DNA of 64,000 nt. Source: Pantoea cypripedii. Its GTDB lineage: Bacteria > Pseudomonadota > Gammaproteobacteria > Enterobacterales > Enterobacteriaceae. The stretch is taken from NCBI RefSeq assembly GCF_011395035.1, contig NZ_CP024768.1, positions 1,237,377 to 1,301,376 of the forward strand. Direction: 5' to 3'. Positions 52,592-61,031 of this stretch are shown piece by piece; positions within the stretch are counted from its first letter, which is position 1; each line of letters opens with the position of its first letter. The notes below the pieces were generated by a model. That model saw only the letters and a program-made list of their open reading frames with translations. It was not told the origin of the DNA and did no database searches. The position numbers were made by a program, and so were the translations under genes.

Positions 52592-53322
52592 TGAGCTGGC
52601 TCAAAGACCCGCTGACCTGGCTGCTGGCATTATTTCTGTTGCTGCTGTGGGGCTTGCCGCACAGCGCGCCGTTGTTTAGCGCCTGGTTTCCGCAGCTGGA
52701 GCGGCCTTTATATCAGCAGGACAGCTTCTGGCGACTGGCGTTAATGCATCTGTGGCTGGTGGTCAGCGCCAGCGCGCTGGCGATGGTTGTCGGGGTGAGT
52801 TGTGCGGTGTTTGCTACGCGCCATCGCGGGCGGGCTTTTCGGCCACTGCTGGAAACGCTGGCTGCCGCCGGGCAGACTTTTCCGCCGGTAGCGGTGCTGG
52901 CCATCGCGGTGCCCGTGATGGGGTTTGGCGCGCTGCCAGCGGTGATCGCGTTGTTTCTTTATGGATTGCTGCCGATTTTGCAGGGTACCCTCGCCGGGCT
53001 GGATAGCGTTCCCGCCAGCAATCGCGAAATCGCCACCGGACTTGGCATGGGGCCGTGGCGGCGTTTATGGCAAATTGAGCTGGCGCTGGCCGCGCCGGTG
53101 ATCATGGCCGGGATACGTACTTCGGTGATGATCAACATCGGTACGGCGGCGATTGCGTCAACAGTGGGCGCGGAAAGCCTGGGATCGCCGGTGATCATCG
53201 GACTGAGCGGTTTCAACACCGCCTATATCATTCAGGGGGCGGTGCTGGTGGCGTTGCTGGCACTGGTGTGCGATCGCGCGCTGGAACGGTTACAGCGCTG
53301 GCTTAGTTGGCGTGAAGGATAA
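52591..53322 (+). CDS. yehW: ABC transporter permease YehW
   Basis: Second permease of the OsmF importer, 243 residues as in E. coli. The EAA-loop region NREIATGLGMGPWRRLWQIELALAAP is visible, followed by TSVMINIGTAAIASTVGAESLGSP. Its ATG shares a base with the yehX stop. The last 20 nt overlap the convergent yohO gene. Confidence 0.94.
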   Translation: MSWLKDPLTWLLALFLLLLWGLPHSAPLFSAWFPQLERPLYQQDSFWRLALMHLWLVVSASALAMVVGVSCAVFATRHRGRAFRPLLETLAAAGQTFPPVAVLAIAVPVMGFGALPAVIALFLYGLLPILQGTLAGLDSVPASNREIATGLGMGPWRRLWQIELALAAPVIMAGIRTSVMINIGTAAIASTVGAESLGSPVIIGLSGFNTAYIIQGAVLVALLALVCDRALERLQRWLSWREG

Positions 53323-53410
53323 GACTGTAGCCAACCAGCATCAGGCCGCCCATGCCGCCAAGCGCCATCACGGCAAACAGGGTGGAGATGAAGATTTTTT
53401 GCCAGTTCAT
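53303..53410 (-). CDS. yohO: Small membrane protein YohO
   Basis: A 35-residue protein, MNWQKIFISTLFAVMALGGM followed by GGLMLVGYSLILHAN, made of one hydrophobic helix. Position (between yehW and mlrA, same orientation as mlrA), length and the pattern FxxMAxGGxGGxMLxGYxxILxA match E. coli YohO. AGG lies 8 nt before the ATG at 53410. The gene overlaps the yehW stop end by 20 nt. Such small hydrophobic proteins are membrane-inserted; function unknown. It is easily missed because of its size. Confidence 0.85.
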   Translation of the reverse strand: MNWQKIFISTLFAVMALGGMGGLMLVGYSLILHAN

Positions 53411-53451
53411 GTCGAAACCTGAAAAAAGTCATTGAGGGCGGCATGATAACG

Positions 53452-53490
53452 CGCACATCCGCCGAGGCAAAGGCCGATGTGTGCGTTTTT
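53452..53490 (+). terminator. Probable terminator of the osmF-yehYXW operon
   Basis: CGCACATC and GATGTGTGCG form a stem with a 2-nt bulge, closing an inner GCC/GGC helix, and TTTTT follows. On the plus strand it would end the osmF operon; its T-run overlaps the mlrA stop codon. Confidence 0.5.
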
Positions 53491-54226
53491 ACTGCGTCGG
53501 GTCGTGCAGGTGGATATTAAACCCCTGTGCCTGCCAGTGTTCCAGCTGCTCATGCTGACGACGGGTCAGTTTTTTGCCAGTCCAGACAAACAGGTTCTGG
53601 CCGGGAAATAACTCCGGGCGCGGCAGTTCCAGCGGTTCTGCCAGCACATCCATACGCCAGCCCTGCTGCGTCAGCCGCCAGGCTTCCAGCCAGATACGCG
53701 TGCGATCCTCTACGCCCCAGCCAATCATCAGTGCATCCTTGCCAGCCTTTTTACGTGAACCGGTAAGGCAAAATGCCACGTAATCAATTAACGCGCCATC
53801 AAGCAGGCTGCACATGGTGCGTGCGGTGTTCTGATCCAGCCCAAGACGCTGGCGCACCGGCACAATGACGTGGTCGATCAGCGCATCCACCGGATGCTCA
53901 CGTCCGATGGTGGCGATTTTGGCTCGTAGCTTGGAAGGCCGGACATGGCGTAACACGCTCATCAATTCTTCCTGCAGCGTGTTCCAGCCGTCGTGCACAT
54001 TGACGCTTTCCCCTTCCAGCAGTGCTTTCACCTTACCAACGGGCACGCCACTTTCTATCCAGCGCTTGATCTCTTCAATGCGCTGAACATCTTCATCATC
54101 AAACTGTCGGTGACCGCCTTCGGTGCGCTGGGGCTTTAACAGACCGTAACGTCGCTGCCATGCGCGAAGTGTTACCGGATTGATTCCACAGCGTTCGGCA
54201 ACGTCGCCGATACTGTATAAGGCCAT
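53489..54226 (-). CDS. mlrA: MerR-family regulator MlrA
   Basis: Transcription activator of csgD, and so of curli and biofilm matrix, in E. coli and Salmonella. The 245 residues begin with a MerR winged-helix domain (MALYSIGDVAERCGINPVTL, then RAWQRRYGLLKPQRTEGGHRQ) and have a C-terminal sensor-like domain of the cobalamin-binding type without a visible cofactor histidine motif. Synteny with yohO and yehW confirms identity. A palindrome that resembles the MlrA binding site lies 51 nt upstream of the start, suggesting self-regulation. Confidence 0.93.
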   Translation of the reverse strand: MALYSIGDVAERCGINPVTLRAWQRRYGLLKPQRTEGGHRQFDDEDVQRIEEIKRWIESGVPVGKVKALLEGESVNVHDGWNTLQEELMSVLRHVRPSKLRAKIATIGREHPVDALIDHVIVPVRQRLGLDQNTARTMCSLLDGALIDYVAFCLTGSRKKAGKDALMIGWGVEDRTRIWLEAWRLTQQGWRMDVLAEPLELPRPELFPGQNLFVWTGKKLTRRQHEQLEHWQAQGFNIHLHDPTQ

Positions 54227-54276
54227 ATCTTCCTCAATATACTGACCTGCGTCGTCACACCATAACTGTGATTGAA

Positions 54277-54309
54277 AACTTGTACAATGAATTTTTCTTT
54301 GTACAAGTT
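54277..54309. promoter_or_regulatory. Palindrome resembling an MlrA operator
   Basis: AACTTGTACA and TGTACAAGTT are perfect 10-bp inverted arms 13 nt apart, between mlrA and the divergent XRE-cupin gene. The known MlrA site in the E. coli csgD promoter has the same TTGTACA/TGTACAA arms with a 12-nt spacer. Confidence 0.65.
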
Positions 54310-54335
54310 GACGGCGGTCATGTTTTCAGGCTTTA

Positions 54336-54349
54336 TCTCACATATGAGA
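54336..54349. promoter_or_regulatory. Palindromic operator candidate before the XRE-cupin gene
   Basis: TCTCA-CATA-TGAGA is a perfect 5-bp inverted repeat 28 nt before the start codon; a second ATATGAGA half-site follows 20 bp downstream (54362-54369). The site is well placed for autoregulation by the XRE protein. Confidence 0.5.
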
Positions 54350-54376
54350 AATAAAATCCATATATGAGAGGTTGTC

Positions 54377-54940
54377 ATGTCTGAACCGGATACCGAAGAC
54401 CGCCTGGCCGCCCGTCTGGCGGAATTACGCCTGCAACGCGGCTGGTCACTGGATGAACTGGCGATGGCCACCGGCATCAGTCGGGCGACATTGTCGCGCA
54501 TTGAGCGCGCCGAGACCAGCCCAACGGCAGCGTTGCTCAATCGACTCTGTGTCGCCTACGGCCTCACCATGTCGCGCTTACTGAGCGAAGTGGAGGACGA
54601 CGCGCTGCTACTGCTGACAGCTGAACAGCAGCCGGTGTGGGTTGATGAGCAAAGCGGCTTTCAGCGCCGTAACGTTTCGCCACCTGCTTCACATTTTAGA
54701 GCAGAAATGGTGGAAGCGGTGCTGCAACCGGGGGCGCAAATCGATTATGACGCGCCACCGGTGCAGGGGCTGGAGCAGCATATCTGGTTACAATCCGGTG
54801 AACTGACCATCACTATGGAGTCGCAAAGCTGGACCTTGCAGGCCGGTGACTGCCTGCGCTTCCATCTGACCGGCAAATCTTCCTTTACTGCGCATCCTCA
54901 GGGCGGTGCACGTTACATTCTGGTGGTATGCAAACCATGA
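54377..54940 (+). CDS. XRE-family regulator with cupin domain
   Basis: Transcription regulator of 187 residues. Residues 9-68 form a helix-turn-helix (LAELRLQRGWSLDELAMATG, then ISRATLSRIERAETSPTAALL), and residues 100-185 a small cupin barrel (EMVEAVLQPGAQIDYD, GLEQHIWLQSGELTI, LQAGDCLRFHLTGKSSF), a common architecture in repressors of amine or amino-acid metabolism genes. It is first of three overlapping genes with two GNAT acetyltransferases and probably controls them through the palindrome just upstream. Inducer unknown. Confidence 0.88.
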   Translation: MSEPDTEDRLAARLAELRLQRGWSLDELAMATGISRATLSRIERAETSPTAALLNRLCVAYGLTMSRLLSEVEDDALLLLTAEQQPVWVDEQSGFQRRNVSPPASHFRAEMVEAVLQPGAQIDYDAPPVQGLEQHIWLQSGELTITMESQSWTLQAGDCLRFHLTGKSSFTAHPQGGARYILVVCKP

Positions 54941-55464
54941 TTGATATCGAACAACTCAGTGCCAGCCAGGCGCAACCCTTAATTGGCGCGTTGTGTGATG
55001 TTTTGCAGGGTTGTGTGGCGGATGGGGCCAGCGTGGGTTTTATCGACGCCAGTGACCGGGCGGTGATTGAGCGTTTCTGGCAGGACAAAATTTTCAGTCT
55101 TGCCAGCGGTGATAATCAGCTGCTGGTGGCGCGTCTGCACGGTGAGATCATGGCGACGGTGATGGTGGGTTACAGCGCAATGCCCAATGGTCGTCATCGT
55201 GCCGAGATCAGCAAGTTGCTGGTGCATCCGCACGCCCGCCGTCAGGGCATTGCCCGACGCCTGATGCAGCAGGCGGAACAACTGGCGGCGGATAAAGGGA
55301 AGACGCTACTGGTGCTGGATACGCGCAGCGGCGATGTGGCAACCGATCTCTATCTGTCACTCGGCTGGCAGATTGCCGGTTCCATTCCGCACTACGCGGA
55401 ATCGACCGAAGGTGTGCTGGATGCCACCACCGTAATGTTTAAGACGTTGCGGATGCACGCATGA
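54928..55464 (+). CDS. GNAT family N-acetyltransferase
   Basis: Acetyl-CoA-dependent acetyltransferase of 178 residues with the GNAT motif A region EISKLLVHPHARRQGIARRLMQQAE (R-x-x-G-I-A pyrophosphate loop) and the C-terminal LVLDTRSGDVATDLYLSLGWQ. It overlaps the XRE-cupin gene by 13 nt and the next GNAT gene by 4 nt, so the three are one transcript. Substrate unknown; antibiotic, amine or amino-acid targets are typical for such regulator-GNAT pairs. Confidence 0.87.
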   Translation: MQTMIDIEQLSASQAQPLIGALCDVLQGCVADGASVGFIDASDRAVIERFWQDKIFSLASGDNQLLVARLHGEIMATVMVGYSAMPNGRHRAEISKLLVHPHARRQGIARRLMQQAEQLAADKGKTLLVLDTRSGDVATDLYLSLGWQIAGSIPHYAESTEGVLDATTVMFKTLRMHA

Positions 55465-55919
55465 TTGTGGTGGCGCAGGAGTCCATCCAGCAGCCGGATG
55501 CTGCCTGGTTGCTGGATAATTTGTCAGCTACGCTCGCTGCGCTCACCGGCAGCAGCGGACGCGCCAGTTTTGATCCGGAGGCGATGCAGCAAGCGGGCAG
55601 TTGCTTTGCCGTGGCCCGCGATGCGCAGCGCAGGCCGGTTGGCTGTGGTGCGTTTCGCCCGTTGCTACCCGGCATTGCGGAACTGAAACGGATGTATGCG
55701 CTAAGCAGCGGGCAGGGTATCGGTGCGGCGGTGCTACAGTTCCTCGAACAGCAGGCGCGGCAGCAGGGCTATCAGGCGATGTGGCTGGAAACGCGTAAGG
55801 TGAATCAGCGTGCGCTGGCATTCTATGCCCGTCAGGGCTACCAGCCGATTGCTCCGTTTGGTCATTATGTTGGTAACGCGACGGCGCAATGTCTGGGGAA
55901 GGTTTTTGCACAGCCATAA
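55461..55919 (+). CDS. GNAT family N-acetyltransferase
   Basis: Second acetyltransferase of the operon, 152 residues. Visible GNAT features are VGCGAFRPLLPGIAELKRMYAL (strands and catalytic region), the acetyl-CoA loop SSGQGIGAAVLQFLEQQAR and the C-terminal RALAFYARQGYQPI. It begins at an ATGA overlap with the first GNAT gene. The two share little sequence outside the motifs, so they are not a recent duplication. Substrate unknown. Confidence 0.87.
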   Translation: MIVVAQESIQQPDAAWLLDNLSATLAALTGSSGRASFDPEAMQQAGSCFAVARDAQRRPVGCGAFRPLLPGIAELKRMYALSSGQGIGAAVLQFLEQQARQQGYQAMWLETRKVNQRALAFYARQGYQPIAPFGHYVGNATAQCLGKVFAQP

Positions 55920-55972
55920 AGGGCCGCTACAACCCAGTGCGATATTGGGTCACGGCGCGCTTTTGCCCCATT

Positions 55973-56944
55973 TTAGTGCGCCGCTTCCACTTCGGGGATC
56001 GCCAGTGCCTGCATAAACAGCCGGATAATCGGGTTTATTTTGCGGCCTTTTTTCATCAGCAGACAAAACGAATCCTCCATCCGTATTGATTCATCACCCA
56101 ATTCGCACAGCTGACCACGGGCAATAAAGGGCGCAGCATAGTGTTCCGGTAAATAACCAATAAAGTGTCCGGTCAAAATTAGCATGGCAACCGATTCAAC
56201 CTGAACCGCCTGTACCCCGCTGTCGTGGAATGGAATCAGACGACGCGCATCACGAGGTATGACATATAAATGATTTATGACTTTTTGTTCGCGTAATAAT
56301 TCCAGTGATATTTTATCAGCATGATTACCGGAATAAAGTGGGTGGTCTGCGGAACAATAAAGTTTTGAATGTTCTTTATATAACGGGAAGTAATCGAAAT
56401 CACTTTTCATTTCATAAACGGGCGCAATGCCGCAATGGAATCGACCTTCACTTATACCGCGTTCAATATCATCTAACTGGGCGGTTTGCAGACGAATTTG
56501 CACCTTTGGTGCATTCTGGTGCAACTGTTGCACCGCGCTGGTGACCGGGGATTGTGGATCGGAAATGGTGTTATCCACCACGCAAATGGCGATGTCACCC
56601 AGCAGCTCGTTGCGGCTGTTGTGCAGGCGTTCGCGGAACAGATTGAGGGAGACGAACAGCTCCAGCGTCGCCTGATACACATTGATGCCGTACTGCGTCA
56701 GTTCAAAGCCTTCACGCCCGCGGCTGCACAGCGTCATACCCAGACGAATTTCCAAATCGGAAACCTGCTTGCTGATCGCCGCCAGACCAATATTCAGCTC
56801 ATGGCTGGCCGCGGTTAATCCACCGGCTTCAACCACACATTTAAATACGCGCAGCAATTTTAAATCGATATTACTTAATGCCAGCACCGCATTATCGCTG
56901 CGATTGATTGCATTGTTTCCAGACTGGGAAACTTTACTTTCCAT
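55973..56944 (-). CDS. LysR-family transcriptional regulator
   Basis: Predicted regulator of the divergent lyase/ABC/deacetylase operon. The 323 residues start with an atypical 23-residue extension, followed by a winged helix-turn-helix (about 24-83: LLRVFKCVVEAGGLTAASHE and NIGLAAISKQVSDLEIRLG) and a periplasmic-binding-like effector domain. Its codons and AT content around 56250-56420 look more AT-rich than the neighbours, which hints at separate ancestry. LysR regulators usually act on the divergent promoter, here 57020-57038. Inducer unknown, probably the imported substrate. Confidence 0.88.
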   Translation of the reverse strand: MESKVSQSGNNAINRSDNAVLALSNIDLKLLRVFKCVVEAGGLTAASHELNIGLAAISKQVSDLEIRLGMTLCSRGREGFELTQYGINVYQATLELFVSLNLFRERLHNSRNELLGDIAICVVDNTISDPQSPVTSAVQQLHQNAPKVQIRLQTAQLDDIERGISEGRFHCGIAPVYEMKSDFDYFPLYKEHSKLYCSADHPLYSGNHADKISLELLREQKVINHLYVIPRDARRLIPFHDSGVQAVQVESVAMLILTGHFIGYLPEHYAAPFIARGQLCELGDESIRMEDSFCLLMKKGRKINPIIRLFMQALAIPEVEAAH

Positions 56945-57019
56945 CTTTGCTATTCAACTCCGGAATTATTGCGGTGAAAGTGTAGTGAACCTGAAATGTG
57001 TCGTGTTTACCAGTATGGA

Positions 57020-57038
57020 AATAAAATAAGTTTTTATT
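57020..57038. promoter_or_regulatory. AT-rich inverted repeat in the LysR/lyase intergenic region
   Basis: AATAAAA and TTTTATT face each other across 5 nt, a T-N11-A-type arrangement that fits LysR regulators, 53 nt upstream of the lyase start codon. Confidence 0.35.
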
Positions 57039-57090
57039 ATCGCTGGCACGCCATTCATCTCGCTATTGATTATCTGTAAGGGAAAATTGC

Positions 57091-58518
57091 ATGTCTGATA
57101 AAGCCGAACTGTTATGGGGTGCGCGTTTTAAAGCGGCCCCTGCCGCCAGTTTAACTGCGTTGTCTCGTAGCCCGGATTACTACTTTGCCCTGGCTCCTTA
57201 CGATTTAGCCGGATGTCGCGCCCATGCCCGCGAACTGATGCGTGGTGGCCTGCTGAGTGACACAGAACTGAGCACCATGCTGGCTGCCATTGATCAACTG
57301 GATGCTGACTTCCGCGCCGGTGAGTTACATCCCATTGCTGCTGATGAAGATGTGCATACCTTTGTCGAACGCGCGCTGACCGAGCGCTTAGGGCCGCTGG
57401 GCGGCAAACTGCGCGCCGGCCGTTCACGTAACGATCAAACCGTCAACGATTTGCGCCTCTATCTGCGCGACAACGGGCGCAAGGTGGTGACCGCGCTGCT
57501 GGGGCTGCAACAGGCGCTGGTTGAGCAGGCGGCACAGCACACCGAAAGCGTGGCTCCGGGCTTTACCCATCTGCAACAGGCGCAGCCGATTGTGTTTGGC
57601 CATCAGTTGCTGGCCCATGCGCAGTCCTTTGCCCGCGATATCGAACGTATGCAGGACTGGGATCGTCGCAGCGCGCGCTGCCCGCTCGGCGCAGCTGCGA
57701 TGGCCGGTTCGGCGATTGCCCGCCAGCCGGAACTGGCAGCGGTGGATCTGGCCTACCTCGCCCCCTGTGAGAACTCGATTGATGCGGTAGCCAGCCGTGA
57801 TTACGCGGCGGAATTCCTGTTTGTCACCAGCATGATTGGCATCAACCTGTCGCGCCTGTGCGAAGAAGTGTGCATGTGGGCTTCGCGCCAGTTCCGCTGG
57901 GTGGAGCTGCACGACAGCTACGCCACCGGCAGCTCGATCATGCCGCAGAAAAAGAACCCGGATATTGCTGAGCTGACGCGGGGTCGTTCCGGTCGTCTGG
58001 TCGGTAACCTGACGGCACTGCTCACCACCATGAAAGCCATGCCGCTTTCCTACAACCGTGACCTGAGCGATGACAAACGTAACGTCATTGATGCCGTCGA
58101 TACCCTGCTGCTGGTGCTGCCAGCGATGGCGGGCATGATGGCGACGCTGAAATTCAACACTGACGTGATGCGTGAGCAGGCACCGGATGGCTTTACGCTG
58201 GCGACCGAAGTGGCCGACTGGCTGGCAATGCGTGGGGTGCCATTCCGTGAAGCCCACGAAATCACCGGCCAGCTGGTACAGCTGTGCGAGCAAGAAGGTT
58301 GTGGCCTGTCGGACCTCAGCGATGCACAGCTTCAGGCCGTGGATAGCCGTCTCACCGCTGAGGTACGCGGCGCGTTAACGCTGGAATCGGCGCTGGCGGT
58401 GCGTAATGGTTACGGCGGCACAGCACCCGAGCGCGTGCGCGAACAGCTGGCACGTCTGCAAACCCTGATGCAGGCCCAGCAACAGTGGGCCGATGATTAC
58501 GCTGGCCCGCGTGCCTGA
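57091..58518 (+). CDS. Argininosuccinate-lyase-like C-N lyase
   Basis: Member of the aspartase/fumarase superfamily closest in type to argininosuccinate lyase. The 475 residues hold LWGARFK at the N-terminus, EDVHTFVE (85-92), RSRND (111-115), catalytic Thr159-His160 (GFTHLQ) and the signature GSSIMPQKKNPD (280-291) with catalytic Ser281/282. It is not in an arg cluster: it heads an operon with an amino acid importer, two deacetylases and an MmgE/PrpD protein, and is divergent from a LysR gene. EDDS lyase, which splits fumarate from N-substituted aspartates, belongs to this same branch. I infer a lyase for an N-substituted aspartate; true argininosuccinate lyase activity cannot be excluded. 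Confidence 0.75.
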   Translation: MSDKAELLWGARFKAAPAASLTALSRSPDYYFALAPYDLAGCRAHARELMRGGLLSDTELSTMLAAIDQLDADFRAGELHPIAADEDVHTFVERALTERLGPLGGKLRAGRSRNDQTVNDLRLYLRDNGRKVVTALLGLQQALVEQAAQHTESVAPGFTHLQQAQPIVFGHQLLAHAQSFARDIERMQDWDRRSARCPLGAAAMAGSAIARQPELAAVDLAYLAPCENSIDAVASRDYAAEFLFVTSMIGINLSRLCEEVCMWASRQFRWVELHDSYATGSSIMPQKKNPDIAELTRGRSGRLVGNLTALLTTMKAMPLSYNRDLSDDKRNVIDAVDTLLLVLPAMAGMMATLKFNTDVMREQAPDGFTLATEVADWLAMRGVPFREAHEITGQLVQLCEQEGCGLSDLSDAQLQAVDSRLTAEVRGALTLESALAVRNGYGGTAPERVREQLARLQTLMQAQQQWADDYAGPRA

Positions 58519-58528
58519 GGAGACGCTT

Positions 58529-59401
58529 ATGTCGCAATCGACACCGACTGCCCTTAACAACGCCAGCAGCCAGCCGCATTACGATCTGGATCGCTATCAG
58601 GTGGTGCCGCGCCGTTATTACGGCCGCATCACCGCTTCGGTGGTGATCCTTGTCCTGCTGGCGTTGCTGGTGAATGCGTTTGCCCACGGCAATATTGAAT
58701 GGTCGTTCGTGGGTCAGTTCTTTACCGCCAAAGCGATTCTCGACGGGGTGGTGAACACCCTGATTATGTCTGTGCTGGCGATGGGATTCGGCATCCTGTT
58801 CGGGGTGATCACCGCCATCATGTATATGTCACCCAACCCGGTGCTGCATTACATCGCGGTCGGTTACGCCTGGATCTTCCGTGGCACACCGCTGATTCTG
58901 CAACTGCTGCTGTGGTTTAACCTCGCGCTGGTGTTTCCCACCATCAGCATTCCCGGTGTCTTTAGCGTTCAGACAGTCACCATTATGACGCCATTCCTCG
59001 CAGCATTACTCGGCCTGAGTATCAACCAGGGCGCTTACACCTCTGAAGTGGTACGTGCGGGGCTGCTGTCGGTGGATACCGGCCAGTATGAAGCGGCGAA
59101 AGCCATCGGCATGCCACGTTTGCAGGCGCTGCAACGCATCATTCTGCCGCAGGCGATGCGTGTCATCCTGCCGCCGGTGGGCAATGAATTTATCAGCATG
59201 ATCAAAACCACCAGTCTGGCGAGCATGATTCAGTACTCCGAACTGCTCTACAACACCCAGAACATCTACTTCGCCAACGCGCGCGTGATGGAGCTGCTAT
59301 TCGTGGCGGGTATCTGGTACCTGATCGTGGTGACGGTGCTGTCGTTCGGCCAGAGCCAGCTGGAACGCTACTTCTCACGCGGCCACCGCCGTCATCACTA
59401 A
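58529..59401 (+). CDS. Polar amino acid ABC transporter permease
   Basis: HisMQ-type permease of 290 residues. A 45-residue soluble N-terminus precedes five or six helices and the EAA loop YEAAKAIGMPRLQALQRIILPQA. It is the only permease gene in the cluster, so a homodimer is likely. The ATG at 58529 has GAGGAG 8 nt upstream. It lies 10 nt after the lyase gene and 10 nt before the ATPase gene. Confidence 0.9.
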   Translation: MSQSTPTALNNASSQPHYDLDRYQVVPRRYYGRITASVVILVLLALLVNAFAHGNIEWSFVGQFFTAKAILDGVVNTLIMSVLAMGFGILFGVITAIMYMSPNPVLHYIAVGYAWIFRGTPLILQLLLWFNLALVFPTISIPGVFSVQTVTIMTPFLAALLGLSINQGAYTSEVVRAGLLSVDTGQYEAAKAIGMPRLQALQRIILPQAMRVILPPVGNEFISMIKTTSLASMIQYSELLYNTQNIYFANARVMELLFVAGIWYLIVVTVLSFGQSQLERYFSRGHRRHH

Positions 59402-59411
59402 GGGGTTTGAG

Positions 59412-60176
59412 ATGAGAAACATCGTGCGCGCCGTCAAGGTGAACAAATATTTCGACCAGTTCCACGCGCTGAAGGATGTCAGCCTCGAAGTGAATTACGG
59501 CGAGGTGATGTGCATCCTCGGGCCATCCGGCTCCGGTAAAAGCACCTTTCTGCGCTGCATTAACCAGCTGGAGAAGGTCGATCAGGGCGGTATCTGGGTC
59601 GATAACGAACTGGCGGGTTATCGCATCAATGGCAACAAACTCTATCCGCTGAGCGACAAGCAAATTGCCCGTCAGCGCCTGCAAACCGGCATGGTATTCC
59701 AGCGCTTCAACCTGTTTCCGCATAAAACCGCGCTGGAAAACATTATCGAAGGCCCCTGCCGGGTGCTGCTGCGTCCAAAGCGTGAAGCCAGCGAAGAAGC
59801 GATGGCGCTGCTGGATCGCGTCGGTCTGGCGCACAAGGCCCATGACTATCCGCAGTCGTTATCCGGTGGTCAGCAGCAGCGCGTGGCGATTGCCCGCGCG
59901 CTGGCGATGAAGCCGAAATTAATGCTGTTTGATGAACCCACCTCGGCGCTCGACCCGGAAATGGTCGGTGAAGTGCTGGCGGTGATGCGTCAACTGGCAA
60001 AAGAAGGCACCACCATGCTGGTGGTCACCCATGAAATGGGCTTTGCCCGTGAGGTGGCGAACCAGGTGGTGTTTATGGATGAGGGACGCATTATCGAGCA
60101 GGGCGCGCCAGAAGACATTCTGCTGAACCCGCAAAACCCACGGATGAAAAACTTTATCAACGCGATTCTTCTTTAA
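59412..60176 (+). CDS. Polar amino acid ABC transporter ATP-binding protein
   Basis: ATPase of the GlnQ/HisP class, 254 residues. Walker A GPSGSGKSTFLRC, Q-loop MVFQRFNLFPHKTALEN, signature LSGGQQQRVAIARAL, Walker B LMLFDEPTSALDPEMVGEVL and switch VTHEMGFAREV are intact. It includes a short insertion (NELAGYRINGNKLYPLSDK) seen in a subset of these ATPases. It is second in the importer triplet. Confidence 0.92.
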   Translation: MRNIVRAVKVNKYFDQFHALKDVSLEVNYGEVMCILGPSGSGKSTFLRCINQLEKVDQGGIWVDNELAGYRINGNKLYPLSDKQIARQRLQTGMVFQRFNLFPHKTALENIIEGPCRVLLRPKREASEEAMALLDRVGLAHKAHDYPQSLSGGQQQRVAIARALAMKPKLMLFDEPTSALDPEMVGEVLAVMRQLAKEGTTMLVVTHEMGFAREVANQVVFMDEGRIIEQGAPEDILLNPQNPRMKNFINAILL

Positions 60177-60193
60177 CTACCGGGGTGTAATGA

Positions 60194-61018
60194 ATGAAAA
60201 AGTTGTTACTGAGCGCCATCAGCGCCGCGCTGTTGCTGCAATCGACGGCCTGGGCTGCCGACATCGCCGTGCCAGCGGCAATTAAAGAGAAAGGTTTGAC
60301 CGTGGCGATTATGCCGAACTATCCGCCGATGGACTTCAAAGATCCGGCCAGCAATCAACTGACCGGCGTCGATTACGACCTTGGTATGGCGATTGGTCAG
60401 AAGCTGGGCGTGAAGATCAACTGGCAGGAAATTGCCTTTGAACAGATGGTCAACGCAGTCGTCACCAAACGCGTTGATCTGGTGATGTCCGGCATGACCG
60501 ACACCAAAGAACGCCAGAAAGTGGTCAATTTTATCGATTACTTCAAAACCGGTCCGCAGTTCTACACCTTAACCGCGCGTAGCGACATCAACAGCGCGAT
60601 GGATCTGTGTGGTAAACGCGTGGGCACCAGTCGTCGCACCACCTTCCCGCAGGAGATCGCTAACTGGAGCAAGGCGCACTGCGAGGCCGCTGGTAAGCCT
60701 GCCATCATCGTGGTGGGTGCCGAAGGGACGGCCGATGCGCGTACCCAGCTGCGCCAGCGTCGTCTGGATGGCGCGGTGCAGGGCAGCGAAACCCTGCCGT
60801 ACATCATGAACCTGGAAAAAGGCACCTTTAAGCCACTCGATAAAGCCTTCTCCTTCCAGTACACCGGCATGGCGATCGGCAAAGATGCCGGGGATCTGAC
60901 CAAAGCGGTGCAGGCAGCGCTGGATGCGATGATCGCCGATGGCAGCTACCAGAAAATCCTCAGCAAATGGGGTCTGAACGACAACGGTGTGGCGCAGGCC
61001 ACGGTGAACCAGGGCTAA
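60194..61018 (+). CDS. Polar amino acid ABC transporter substrate-binding protein
   Basis: Family-3 solute-binding protein, 274 residues, with a signal peptide ending STAWA (about residue 22). The mature protein shows VAIMPNYPPMDFKDPASNQLTGVDYDLGMAIGQKLG (cited by its parts NYPPMDF and GVDYDLG), VVTKRVDLVMSGMTDTKERQKVV and the C-terminal lobe AALDAMIADGSYQKILSKWGL. Such proteins bind amino acids or derivatives; with the lyase next door, an aspartate-derived ligand is a reasonable guess. Confidence 0.92.
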   Translation: MKKLLLSAISAALLLQSTAWAADIAVPAAIKEKGLTVAIMPNYPPMDFKDPASNQLTGVDYDLGMAIGQKLGVKINWQEIAFEQMVNAVVTKRVDLVMSGMTDTKERQKVVNFIDYFKTGPQFYTLTARSDINSAMDLCGKRVGTSRRTTFPQEIANWSKAHCEAAGKPAIIVVGAEGTADARTQLRQRRLDGAVQGSETLPYIMNLEKGTFKPLDKAFSFQYTGMAIGKDAGDLTKAVQAALDAMIADGSYQKILSKWGLNDNGVAQATVNQG

Positions 61019-61031
61019 CAGGAGGCCTCTG

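Noticed and set aside
57091..58518. Annotating the lyase simply as the arginine biosynthesis gene argH
   Set aside because: Catalytic motifs fit, but there are no arg genes nearby and the operon partners point to a catabolic role; the family call is kept and the symbol left empty.
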